A DNA stretch of 64,000 nt, from positions 186,001 through 250,000 of the forward strand of contig NZ_AYMJ01000008.1 in the NCBI RefSeq assembly GCF_000633255.1. The letters run 5' to 3'. Made by a program: the position numbers and the translations under genes. Origin of the DNA: Pseudomonas sp. H1h (GTDB taxonomy: Bacteria; Pseudomonadota; Gammaproteobacteria; Pseudomonadales; Pseudomonadaceae). Of this stretch, positions 28,156-35,959 are shown in pieces. The first letter of the stretch is position 1; every line of letters starts with the position of its first letter. Under the pieces are notes generated by a model that ran no database searches, was not told the origin of the DNA, and saw only the letters and a list, made by a program, of their open reading frames with translations.

Positions 28156-30180
28156 TTGAAGAAAATTGACCTCCATATGCATACCATCTCCACAATCAGC
28201 GACTCATACTTCGAATTCTCACTAGAGAAACTTAAAGAATATGTTGAGATAGCAGAGTTAGATGCTATCGCCATAACGAATCATGATATTTTTGATCTTG
28301 CTCAGTTTAATGAAATTTGTGAAGCACTAAACTGCGCTGTCTTTCCCGGCATTGAGATAAACTTAGACGCCGGGCACCTCCTTCTAATTTCAGAAAACCA
28401 TGACCTTGAAGGCTTTCAACTTAAGGCGAATGAAGTAGCCAAGAACGTGGTAGCAATCGGCGACTCAATCAATGTCGATGATTTGATACGAATTTTTGGT
28501 GACCTTAACAATTATTTGCTGATCCCCCATTATGAAAAGAAGCCAAGTCTTCACGCAGAAACTATTAAAAGACTTAAGGATGTAATCTCTGCAGGTGAAG
28601 TCGACAGTCCTAAAAAATTTGTTCGCATGTCAAAAGATGAAACCGAATTTACACCAGTAATCTTCAGCGACATGCGATTTTACGTGGGGATGACTAAATT
28701 CCCAACAAGGCAGACTTACATCGATTGCGGGGATATATCATTAAAATCGTTGAAGTTTGCCTTGCGCGACAGGAGCAAGGTGTCTCTTTCAAAGCTTGAT
28801 GGTAATTCAATTTTCCAAGTATTTGAGGATGGGCAATGTCTTTCAACTGGCCTAAATGTAATTCTTGGCGCTAGATCTTCGGGAAAAACCGAAACCTTAA
28901 CCCAGATAAACAATAGCTGCGAAAACGTAAAATACATCGCTCAATTCTCTCTTGTACAAAGAGACGATGCCAACTATGAAAAAGAATTCAATGCAGATGT
29001 AACGCGCAAGAAAAGTATTTTTTCAGACAAGCACCTAGCTCCCTTCAAAACGGTATTAGACGATGTATTGAGTATCGATACTGAAACCAACAAACGAAGA
29101 GTCGCAGATTACTTAGACACTCTAATGAAATCGGCCGAAGAGGCACAGAAATTTGATTCATTTTCCAAAGCCTCGTTATTCAATGAAACCTTGTTCGATT
29201 TAGGTGAACACACATCGCTCAACGAACTTGTCGGCTCAGTAAGGCAGCTGATAGAAAATATTGAATTTAGAGATGTCATAGACAGGTATATCGATACAAA
29301 CGCCCTAAAGGCACTGGCCTGCGAATTAATAGTCATCTTGTGGTCCAGAGCCTACGAGAGAAAAAAGAAAAGCTTGGTGAATGACATTATTCGCGAGATT
29401 AAAAGCAAACTCCAACTAAAGACCTCAGCAACTCAAATCAAAGATGTTGACCTTTATCGAGTCATGTTCGAACACAAGAAACTTCTGAAGTTTAGCGAAA
29501 TCGCCAAGCTGCTTCAGGAAGAGAAAACAATATATCAAGAAAGCTTTCAAGGGTTTAAGATCGTCTGTAAACAACGTGCGTTTCAAGGTCCAGGTGAAAT
29601 CAAAAATGTTAGCGGCCAAAAGGTTGCTTTTAGTGATGCATTCAGAGATTACGTACATCCGGCAAAATACCTCTCCAGCTTGAAAGCAAACGAAGCATTC
29701 ACTCCTTCAGAGTTTTATAAATATTTTGCATGCATTGAGTATGAAATTTTGAATAAAGATGGCTTTAAGGTTTCTGGCGGAGAGCGTTCTGAATTTAGAC
29801 TATTGCAAGAAATAAAGGATGCTCAAAACTTTGACTATTTACTTATCGACGAGCCAGAGTCTTCATTTGACAATCTCTTCCTAAAGAGTGAAGTCAATCA
29901 GATGCTCAAGGAAATATCAAAAAGCATGCCGGTAGTTATTGTAACTCACAATAGTGTCGTAGGTGCATCCATCAAAGCCGACTACATAATCTATACTGCC
30001 AAAGAACTTGAAGAGGAAAAGATAATATATAGAAGATATTCTGGGCATCCTTCGAGCAGAGAATTAATTTCAACCGACGGTAAAAAAATTAATAACTTTA
30101 AAGTCACCATGGACTCTCTGGAAGCAGGCGAATCCGCTTACATGGAAAGAAAGGCAGGATATGAAAATATTAAAAATTGA
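28156..30180 (+). CDS. PHP-domain phosphoesterase fused to an ABC/SMC-like ATPase
   Basis: This is a protein of 674 residues. Residues 1-200 form a PHP metallo-phosphoesterase domain with KIDLHMHTIS (H7, H9), AITNHDIFD, GIEINLDAGH and LIPHYEKKP. The rest is an ATPase of the ABC/SMC type: Walker A LGARSSGKTETL (K244), signature VSGGERSEF (540-546), Walker B YLLIDEPESSF (D565, E566) and H-loop VIVTHNS (H598). It resembles the TrlF-like family. The start is a TTG with GAGGAG six bases upstream; the PHP motif begins at once, so no upstream start is needed. Base composition is clearly more AT-rich than the core, pointing to recent transfer. It overlaps the next gene by 20 bp. Confidence 0.85.
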   Translation: MKKIDLHMHTISTISDSYFEFSLEKLKEYVEIAELDAIAITNHDIFDLAQFNEICEALNCAVFPGIEINLDAGHLLLISENHDLEGFQLKANEVAKNVVAIGDSINVDDLIRIFGDLNNYLLIPHYEKKPSLHAETIKRLKDVISAGEVDSPKKFVRMSKDETEFTPVIFSDMRFYVGMTKFPTRQTYIDCGDISLKSLKFALRDRSKVSLSKLDGNSIFQVFEDGQCLSTGLNVILGARSSGKTETLTQINNSCENVKYIAQFSLVQRDDANYEKEFNADVTRKKSIFSDKHLAPFKTVLDDVLSIDTETNKRRVADYLDTLMKSAEEAQKFDSFSKASLFNETLFDLGEHTSLNELVGSVRQLIENIEFRDVIDRYIDTNALKALACELIVILWSRAYERKKKSLVNDIIREIKSKLQLKTSATQIKDVDLYRVMFEHKKLLKFSEIAKLLQEEKTIYQESFQGFKIVCKQRAFQGPGEIKNVSGQKVAFSDAFRDYVHPAKYLSSLKANEAFTPSEFYKYFACIEYEILNKDGFKVSGGERSEFRLLQEIKDAQNFDYLLIDEPESSFDNLFLKSEVNQMLKEISKSMPVVIVTHNSVVGASIKADYIIYTAKELEEEKIIYRRYSGHPSSRELISTDGKKINNFKVTMDSLEAGESAYMERKAGYENIKN

Positions 30181-30451
30181 AAAAAGCCAAGGATACTATC
30201 TAGACGCCGAAGGAAGTTACGAAACCATTGATAAAATTGATAAGTCTGTCTTATTGTCACTCGTCAACCTAGCTCTTTCCGACGATTTTGAAATTGATGA
30301 GTACAATGAAGAAAATCTAAAAAACCAAGCTCACCAAATAATTTACAAAAGCATCAGCAGCAAACTAATAGATTTGCATCGAAGGCGAAATCAATTTCGT
30401 GACGAGTCCGAGCGACTATATCTAGAAGAGTACGAAAAATACAAGGCTTGA
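30161..30451 (+). CDS. Small partner protein of the PHP-ATPase
   Basis: This is a charged protein of 96 residues, not recognised. It overlaps the PHP-ATPase gene by 20 bp, shares its AT-rich composition and is thus almost certainly co-expressed. It reads as an N-terminal beta-rich part (ILKIEKSQGYYLDAEGSYET) and a long C-terminal helix (ISSKLIDLHRRRNQFRDESE). It may be an inhibitor, an adaptor or a structural subunit of the ATPase; nothing in the sequence decides this. Confidence 0.75.
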   Translation: MKILKIEKSQGYYLDAEGSYETIDKIDKSVLLSLVNLALSDDFEIDEYNEENLKNQAHQIIYKSISSKLIDLHRRRNQFRDESERLYLEEYEKYKA

Positions 30452-30493
30452 CCGTGCCAGATTTGTCTCATTGCAAAGTTATTTTTTAAAAAG

Positions 30494-30512
30494 CGCGGCG
30501 CTATGCGCCGCG
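30494..30512 (-). terminator. Hairpin with T-run on the minus strand
   Basis: CGCGGCGC / GCGCCGCG form an 8-bp stem with a TAT loop. On the minus strand the stem is followed by C and five T residues, as in an intrinsic terminator. It lies downstream of the IS200 remnant on that strand; it may also stabilise the 3' end of the PHP-ATPase transcript. Confidence 0.5.
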
Positions 30513-30588
30513 ACTCCAATAGAGGCATTGCAGTAAAATTACAGATTTGTATCTTCTGGCCATAAAGAACAAGCTCCATGTTTAGGAC

Positions 30589-30850
30589 TTATTTTGGTTC
30601 TTCGCCTATATCTTGGCCCACCCGCTGCCTCGCCAACTCATGCAATACCTCACCAAGGGGTTTCTGAATCGCACCGAAGATAGCCCTCTTGCGCCTCTTC
30701 GGAATGAAGACGACGTGACACTTACTGTCCCACTTCGTGTAAGCAAGGCTCCATTTCGTTTAACCGATCTCTTAGTAGTGACAGAAGGTTTCCGATGACC
30801 GCATCACACGATCAAATCTCAAGAAGTACCCCGGCTTAGCCGGGGGATTC
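30589..30850 (-). mobile_element. IS200/IS605-family remnant (truncated TnpA and end hairpin)
   Basis: A minus-strand frame (30759-30589) of 56 codons reads TKWSLAYTKWDSKCHVVFIP, then KRRKRAIFGAIQKPLGEVLH. This is the N-terminal part of an IS200-type Y1 transposase. It stops before the HUH motif and the catalytic tyrosine, and no start codon precedes it, so it is dead. The hairpin CCCCGGC / GCCGGGG at 30829-30845, with flanking AGTA and GGATT, looks like the subterminal hairpin of the element end. Confidence 0.8.
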
Positions 30851-31191
30851 TATGAGTTTGCAGTTCGCTTCTGGCCGATTGCTGCTGCAACTGACCATCA
30901 GCAAAAGGGCGGCGTCCGACTCTCGTCTCTTCCCTCGCACACGGTATTTTTTCATTGCGTCGCTAGAGAATGCCTTCTTCAGTGTCCGTATCTCAGTGGC
31001 GACCAAGTCTCACATTCTGTCAGTTGAATATCACCACGTTTAAGAATTCTGCCTTACAGATTGGCAGTTAATTTGCTCTATGCGGAAAAGTGCACTACAA
31101 AGGAAGGGGACGCATTCCGAGAATGATCATACGGCCGCGATGGCGCTGAAATTGATATTTTCGAATATGAAACACTATAAGAGTCATAGGT
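30851..31191. other. Non-coding stretch upstream of the dioxygenase gene
   Basis: About 340 bases with no gene. Near its left end (30867-30895) there is a weak relative of the dispersed repeat (CTTCTGGCCGATTGCTGCTG). The promoter of the following two-gene operon should lie in its AT-rich right part, but I cannot name -35 and -10 boxes with certainty. Confidence 0.4.
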
Positions 31192-31854
31192 ATGGATCAC
31201 AGTTACGATGGACTGCATGCAGCAATTCGCAATCATGGCTATGTTTCTTTAAATGCTAGACCTTCCATGTCAGTTTCACAGACTATGCAGGAGCTCGCTT
31301 TGTATATGGGAGGTTCGGTTGTAGCCGGGCGAAATAGAAAGGTTTTAGAAACGTTGAAGACGCTGAGAGCCGATGAAGCTCCTCTAAGCTCGTTAAGTCG
31401 CTTTTCTGGAGCAGGTGCTCAGCCTTGGCATGTTGATGGATCACATCTGCCGATACCACCACGGTATTTGATTTTAGGCTGTCACTCGATTAACGGAGGT
31501 GGAGCACCCCCAACGCAGCTTTTGAAAGTCAAAGATGCAGGGTTTCCACTTCTCGCAAGTCGCCGCGAAACTTTCACAGTAAAGAATGGACGTTCAAGCT
31601 TTTATTCCACGATAGCCAATACGGATCGAACGTGGATTCGTTTCGATCCGGCTTGTATGACTGCACATACAGAAGAGGGGAGTACTATATTCGAGGAATT
31701 AGAGTCACATTCACTTCAACCGTCTTTGAATCTGGAGTGGACAGCCGGTGTAATTCTTATAGTTGACAATTGGACGGTACTTCACCGCCGGGGTAATGCC
31801 TCTGGTATCGGTCATCGCACCCTTTTGCGCATCTCATTGAAGGATTGGATATGA
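31192..31854 (+). CDS. TauD/TfdA-like Fe(II)/2-oxoglutarate-dependent dioxygenase
   Basis: This is a protein of 220 residues with the iron-binding facial triad of 2-oxoglutarate oxygenases. H80-x-D82 lies in QPWHVDGSHLPIPPRYLIL. The distal histidine H198 is in DNWTVLHRRGNAS, followed by R209 in GHRTLLRISL for the 2-oxoglutarate carboxylate. It is somewhat shorter than TauD (about 280 residues). The gene overlaps the next by 4 bp (ATGA), so the oxygenase and the HEPN-like protein are made together. The substrate is unknown; a hydroxylated nucleic acid, protein or small signal are all possible. Confidence 0.82.
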   Translation: MDHSYDGLHAAIRNHGYVSLNARPSMSVSQTMQELALYMGGSVVAGRNRKVLETLKTLRADEAPLSSLSRFSGAGAQPWHVDGSHLPIPPRYLILGCHSINGGGAPPTQLLKVKDAGFPLLASRRETFTVKNGRSSFYSTIANTDRTWIRFDPACMTAHTEEGSTIFEELESHSLQPSLNLEWTAGVILIVDNWTVLHRRGNASGIGHRTLLRISLKDWI

Positions 31855-32828
31855 ATACAACTAGACGTGGAGCGACACGAACGATTCCGCCTGCACTTTC
31901 AGATGATGCGCTTTATGGCAAAGCAGCGCTGTACGCCCGGCGCGCGCTTGAGGCTAAGGAAGTTGACGCGGAGGATGCATACCAACTATGGGCAACTTTG
32001 GCTCTTGAGTTGCTTGGTAAGTTCGCACTGGCAAGGATCCACCCGAGCCTGGTCGTGGACCCTAAAAACTCTAATAGCATGTTGGAAGCTTGCGGTATAT
32101 CGACGGCTACGGCTGTTCGAACCATTGATGCCAATGAAGTGTTCCTGCGCCTTAAACATGTCATTCCAGGATTCAACTCCTTAGCTTATAACTCATGCAA
32201 AGATTTGGCCGATCGCCGCAATGCCGAACTTCATTCAGGGCACGCTGCATATATTGGGATTAGCTTGGAAGTGTGGGAGGGGAAGTTGTGGCATGCAGTG
32301 CGATTAATTTTGCAGGCAGCGAATAAAGATCTTGAAGATTTTATTGGCGGTGCGGCTGCAGAGAAAGAAGAACTTATAAATCATTTGTCTCATCTCAAGT
32401 GTCAATCCGCATTGCAAAAAATTGAGCATGCGCGAGACAATTTTAGCAAAGACGCCGATGGCAAGAGGCGGGCTCCAAAAACATTGGAAGATCAAAGATC
32501 TCAATCCGGGGAGCGCTCTTGGTGGCATCTTTATCGCCTAACAAGTGGAAGGTACGCTCGATATTGGACTCGCCAATGTCCAGCTTGCCAATGCACTGCA
32601 GTGTTGGGCGGGGACAAAGACTATGAAGAGCTGACGGATGATCAGGAGGAAGTGAGTCCTGGTTATGAAGAGGTTGAGACAACCTATTCTCCAGTTGAAT
32701 TCATTTGTGATCAATGCAATTTGCACCTTGTGGGCACTGATGAGCTTTCAGCTGCCGGTTTGAGTGAGGAAATTGTTGAAGTTGACGAGCGTGAGATTAG
32801 CTACGAACCAGACTATGGAAATGACTGA
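31851..32828 (+). CDS. HEPN-like protein with C-terminal zinc ribbon
   Basis: This is a protein of 325 residues. The N-terminal half is helical and includes DLADRRNAELHSGH, which matches the R-x4-H motif (R123, H128) of HEPN ribonucleases. The C-terminal half has C-x2-C pairs at C243/C246 (QCPACQC) and C286/C289 (ICDQCNLH), which suggest a zinc ribbon, with an acidic insertion between them and an acidic tail. The start is the ATG with AAGGA upstream; the longest frame begins at a TTG two codons earlier. A toxin-like RNase role is inferred from the motif, and the overlapping oxygenase gene may modify its target or control it. It is not recognised as a named family. Confidence 0.68.
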   Translation: MNTTRRGATRTIPPALSDDALYGKAALYARRALEAKEVDAEDAYQLWATLALELLGKFALARIHPSLVVDPKNSNSMLEACGISTATAVRTIDANEVFLRLKHVIPGFNSLAYNSCKDLADRRNAELHSGHAAYIGISLEVWEGKLWHAVRLILQAANKDLEDFIGGAAAEKEELINHLSHLKCQSALQKIEHARDNFSKDADGKRRAPKTLEDQRSQSGERSWWHLYRLTSGRYARYWTRQCPACQCTAVLGGDKDYEELTDDQEEVSPGYEEVETTYSPVEFICDQCNLHLVGTDELSAAGLSEEIVEVDEREISYEPDYGND

Positions 32829-32876
32829 CGCTTGTCTCCTGCGTCTGCTGTTTGCGGGCGGGAGCGGTAACCATGA

Positions 32877-32905
32877 ACGGCTGCTTTTGGCCGAGAGCGG
32901 ACGTT
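32877..32905. repeat. Dispersed repeat, copy 2 (partial)
   Basis: CGGCTGCTTTTGGCCGAGAG followed by CGGACGTT matches one arm of the repeat at 27547 and 33601. It lies just after the HEPN gene. Confidence 0.5.
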
Positions 32906-33083
32906 TTGGGTTACCCCTCGCTCCACTAGATACCTGCATGAGACGCTTCGACCTCAGCAGACCTAATCCTGCAGTGCGGCGTAACTCACTTGTAATGGAC
33001 ACGCTCAGTGCGAATCGAGTAGTGTTTCAGAAGACTTAGCTTAATCGTTATGGACAATTTGATTCCGGAAAAGGAGTGAAGAA

Positions 33084-33542
33084 ATTAGAAATTGGTATAT
33101 CTATATTTTGAAGCTTGAGCTGAACTCATGGTATGTGGGTACAGCTAAAGGGTTGAGATCAAGGCTGCGAAGCCATGGTAAAAAAAGCCCTCACTCTACA
33201 TTAAATAAAAATGGCGCCATCAAATATATAGAGAGCGGCCTCACGGGAAAGAGAAAAGCAACTCACTTACATGCGGCCTTTAGATCAGTTGGTGATTGTT
33301 TCTGGGTGACAGAGATTGAAAACACAATCACTGTAGCTCTGGGACAAAAGTATGGCTTCGATAAAGTTAGGGGTGGCTCTATAATTCACGCCTGGAATCA
33401 CAAGCTAAGTGATATTAAAGTGGAGAACCTAATTCGACGATTTAGTTGTAGTGATATTAGACTTAAATACAAGCTAAACGAAATAAATTTAACTCAAGAA
33501 AAGCCATTTGTCTTCCCGCTTACTCGGCGAAGGAATACATAG
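33084..33542 (+). CDS. GIY-YIG nuclease family protein with an unusual start
   Basis: This is a protein of about 152 residues whose N-terminus holds the GIY-YIG core: WYIYILKLELNSWYVGTAKG, then LRSRLRSHG with the catalytic-type arginine, and a later glutamate in FWVTEIENTITVAL. The GIY half lies upstream of any ATG, GTG or TTG in this frame. The only start that keeps it and has a ribosome site (AAGGAG at 33071) is an ATT at 33084. Otherwise a GTG at 33077 in another frame would need a frameshift. A TTG at 33108 would cut through the motif. The C-terminal 60 residues are not recognised. It stands alone, AT-rich, between dispersed repeats. Confidence 0.72.
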   Translation: MRNWYIYILKLELNSWYVGTAKGLRSRLRSHGKKSPHSTLNKNGAIKYIESGLTGKRKATHLHAAFRSVGDCFWVTEIENTITVALGQKYGFDKVRGGSIIHAWNHKLSDIKVENLIRRFSCSDIRLKYKLNEINLTQEKPFVFPLTRRRNT

Positions 33543-33600
33543 CAAGGCATTCAAGCCCGCTCGCCGGACGCGCTTTCAGCGCGCCAGCCCAGTCCCAGTG

Positions 33601-33630
33601 AGACTGTCCGCTTTTGGCCGAAAGCGGCCA
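33601..33630. repeat. Dispersed repeat, copy 3
   Basis: GACTGTCCGCTTTTGGCCGA followed by AAGCGGCC is the clearest single arm of the family and is itself partly palindromic. It lies just after the GIY-YIG gene and after a hairpin GCGCGC-type sequence at 33570-33584. Confidence 0.6.
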
Positions 33631-33746
33631 TAGGCAAGATATTGGGTGAACATTGATAATCACAGGAGTTTTGGAGCAAGAATTTCTCCTTCACCCCCAC
33701 ATTCAGGAAAACACAAACCTATGATTTTCCTAGAGAAAATCGGTTA

Positions 33747-33792
33747 TTTTGGCGTCTGAAAAAGGCCATATTGGCCTGAGATGGACTGGGGT
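33747..33792 (+). repeat. Inverted-repeat partner A
   Basis: TTTTGGCGTCTGAAAAAGGC and the next 25 bases closely match, in opposite orientation, the sequence at 49060-49105. The shared text is TTTTGGCGTCTGAAAAA, then a CCATAT-centred segment, then ACTGG. The two copies bracket the caspase operon, the transposition module and the recombinase. Confidence 0.6.
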
Positions 33793-33894
33793 TCAATTTT
33801 GGTGCACAAATAGAGCTTACTGAATGAGTGATTTGCTTTCGCCGGCGATGTGATGAACTAGGCTTTTCCGAACCCGACTCAAAGGACGAATACC

Positions 33895-34113
33895 ATGTCA
33901 TATAAATCAGACTCAAACATTGCCACGGCAGATGCTCTGACACTCCTGCTGCACAACCAGCATGCGCTGGGGGCAGCGATAGAGGAGGTCACAAAATGGC
34001 TTTCACAGAATGGCGTACAGAGTGTTGCAGAGAGTGCATTCATGGCCATTGAGACATTGGATACAAATGCAAATGCGATTACAGACGCTATTACGCGACT
34101 CCGGCGGCTTTAG
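33895..34113 (+). CDS. Small conserved-looking protein of unknown function
   Basis: This is a 72-residue acidic helical protein (ADALTLLLHNQHALGAAIEE, VTKWLSQNGVQSVAESAFMA). It has a proper ATG and AAAGGA upstream. The frame has coding character and is not a shadow of another gene. I do not recognise a family. It stands alone on the plus strand, between repeats, ahead of the convergent caspase operon. Confidence 0.6.
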   Translation: MSYKSDSNIATADALTLLLHNQHALGAAIEEVTKWLSQNGVQSVAESAFMAIETLDTNANAITDAITRLRRL

Positions 34114-34534
34114 GGAGCCGTCTTGATAGGCTGCAATCGGCCAAAATCGGACGGTCGTTATCAGCCCTTTATCTCAGATGTCAGCTGGGCGTTATAGTGC
34201 TTGGAAATGGGATGTCGTTAATCCGGCTGGTTCCAGATTTCAACGGCTTTGGGAGCTGGACAGCGCGGTCGTGGCAATCCAGCGCTAGCTATGCTTCTTT
34301 TCTTGATCTATTCGGTGAGAAATCAGTATGGGCAACGCCGCGCGAGCAGAGCATGATTCAAAGGGAGCTCGGGATTTTCGTCATGCCAGCCTAAGGCCAG
34401 CCCACCTGATTACCGAACGACTGGATATCAACAGAAGACCGATTCCAATCACCGACCTTGCTCAATAGCAAATTGCAGCAACATCTACACCGAGCTGGTA
34501 CAACTCGAGATGTTGGGGTGGAGTCCCCGAGGGG
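34114..34534. other. Intergenic region with dispersed repeat copy 4
   Basis: GGCTGCAATCGGCCAAAATC followed by GGACGGTC (34128-34160) is another copy of the dispersed repeat. A 65-codon frame at 34197-34394 lacks a ribosome site and any recognisable motif and is not called. Nothing else is seen before the end of the caspase operon. Confidence 0.5.
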
Positions 34535-35953
34535 TCAATACTCTCCGGGGATAATGACCGCTGCGTTATTAGCGCGAACCTCGTCCAGTGATTCCGACTC
34601 CAGATTCAGCGACACGTCCACTTCAGCAGCGCCGATCTCCGGTATATTCAGCGCGATACGCGCTTCGCGGTTAATAATGTCCAGAGAAAACTGCGCGGCA
34701 ATGCCTGCCCCCTGAGTGGCGTTCAGCTTTTTGAACGAATCCTGCACGGCCTTTAGTTCATCCACCCAGTCCCGGGGTGTCGATTTGGGCGAATTTTGCG
34801 AACCGTAGGTGGGGTGCGACGATGGGGTTCTAGGATTGGTGCCGTAGAAGGCAAAATAGGCACCCTGCGTACAGATCGCCCGAGCATAGGTTTTGGCCTG
34901 CAGATAATCAGCCTGGAATTCGGGTGACTCCTCCTCGCCACGATGAATGGCCGCCATGGTCTCCACCAGTAACTTCGCGCCCAGGGTGAATACAGGCAAT
35001 CCGTTTTCCAGCGCCTGTTTGATACGGGCACGTATCAGCGTTTCATCCGAGACTTCATCCTGGAGCATAAAGGCTGCAGAAACGATGGCGGCGTCCGATA
35101 GGTGAGGAAATGAGGTCACTAGGTTTTCCATCCAGTCCCGACGCTGGTCCAAGAGGCGCAATTTAAGCAATACATAAGCGCCTGCCACGGCACCCACAGG
35201 GTCCTGATATTTAGCTTGCAACATCTGATCGGCGGTTTGCCATGCGTCGGCGAGGCTGCTGACTTGCTCCATGGCGCCGCGCGCCAGGTAGGACATAATC
35301 AGTTCGTTGTCCGCGTTGCGGCGTCCGATGGTGATATCCATCGAATTACCGATTTCCTTGTCACTGGGGGTCAGCGCCACACGAACCTCCCCAGCAGGTG
35401 GCAATGAAATGATTCGCCAGGCAACGTCTTCGCCGCCAATTTGCAGCAAGTGTGGCTGGTTGGGCACATCGAACCAGAATTGCTGGATATTGCCTTGTTT
35501 TTCCGTTTTCGACGGTTGGAGGTCGGCATCTATCCACTGCCCATTGTCCAGGGTCCAGACCAACATCCAGACCTGTCCGACTCCTCGAAGTGGTGCTGCG
35601 GGCGAGAATTCGACCTGCACCGTGGCGTTGAGGTGATCCAGAGAGCGAAACGGCCTGAGCCAATCCAGCCAATCGCTTGGGCTGTTGGTACTTTGCAAAA
35701 GAGTCACATGGCCTTGGCCGTTCTGCAGTTCAGCAACCTCCTGTATCTGCTTGCCGTTTGGCAGTTTCGCCAGTACGTAAACCCGCCCGGATTCCGTAAC
35801 GCGCCCATCGCGCAGTTCTATCCTGGCCGGTTGGGCGGGGGAGGCGGTGCCTTTGCCCAAGCGCTCCCCACGGGTTGAAAACACTTCGAAAGGTAACGTC
35901 AGGAGCCGTGAATCACTCTCTTGGCCTGCGACAAAAACGGTCAATATGTTCAT
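34535..35953 (-). CDS. Unknown protein, third gene of the hydrolase-caspase operon
   Basis: This is a protein of 472 residues. The N-terminal 170 residues look beta-rich and carboxypeptidase-regulatory- or immunoglobulin-like (LPFEVFSTRGERLGKGTASP, RVYVLAKLPNGKQIQEVAEL). The central part is helical and repeat-like (GAVAGAYVLLKLRLLDQRRD, SDAAIVSAAFMLQDEVSDET), as in TPR-type scaffolds. No catalytic motif is seen. It starts six bases after the caspase stop, so it is in the same operon. It may be the substrate, sensor or scaffold of the peptidase. I do not recognise the family. Confidence 0.78.
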   Translation of the reverse strand: MNILTVFVAGQESDSRLLTLPFEVFSTRGERLGKGTASPAQPARIELRDGRVTESGRVYVLAKLPNGKQIQEVAELQNGQGHVTLLQSTNSPSDWLDWLRPFRSLDHLNATVQVEFSPAAPLRGVGQVWMLVWTLDNGQWIDADLQPSKTEKQGNIQQFWFDVPNQPHLLQIGGEDVAWRIISLPPAGEVRVALTPSDKEIGNSMDITIGRRNADNELIMSYLARGAMEQVSSLADAWQTADQMLQAKYQDPVGAVAGAYVLLKLRLLDQRRDWMENLVTSFPHLSDAAIVSAAFMLQDEVSDETLIRARIKQALENGLPVFTLGAKLLVETMAAIHRGEEESPEFQADYLQAKTYARAICTQGAYFAFYGTNPRTPSSHPTYGSQNSPKSTPRDWVDELKAVQDSFKKLNATQGAGIAAQFSLDIINREARIALNIPEIGAAEVDVSLNLESESLDEVRANNAAVIIPGEY

Positions 35954-35959
35954 GTTGTT

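Noticed and set aside
30613..30798. 61-codon plus-strand frame over the IS200 remnant
   Set aside because: The opposite strand clearly encodes the start of an IS200 transposase, so the plus frame is its shadow.
34197..34394. 65-codon frame read as a small gene
   Set aside because: There is no ribosome site and no protein-like pattern, and it lies beside a dispersed repeat.
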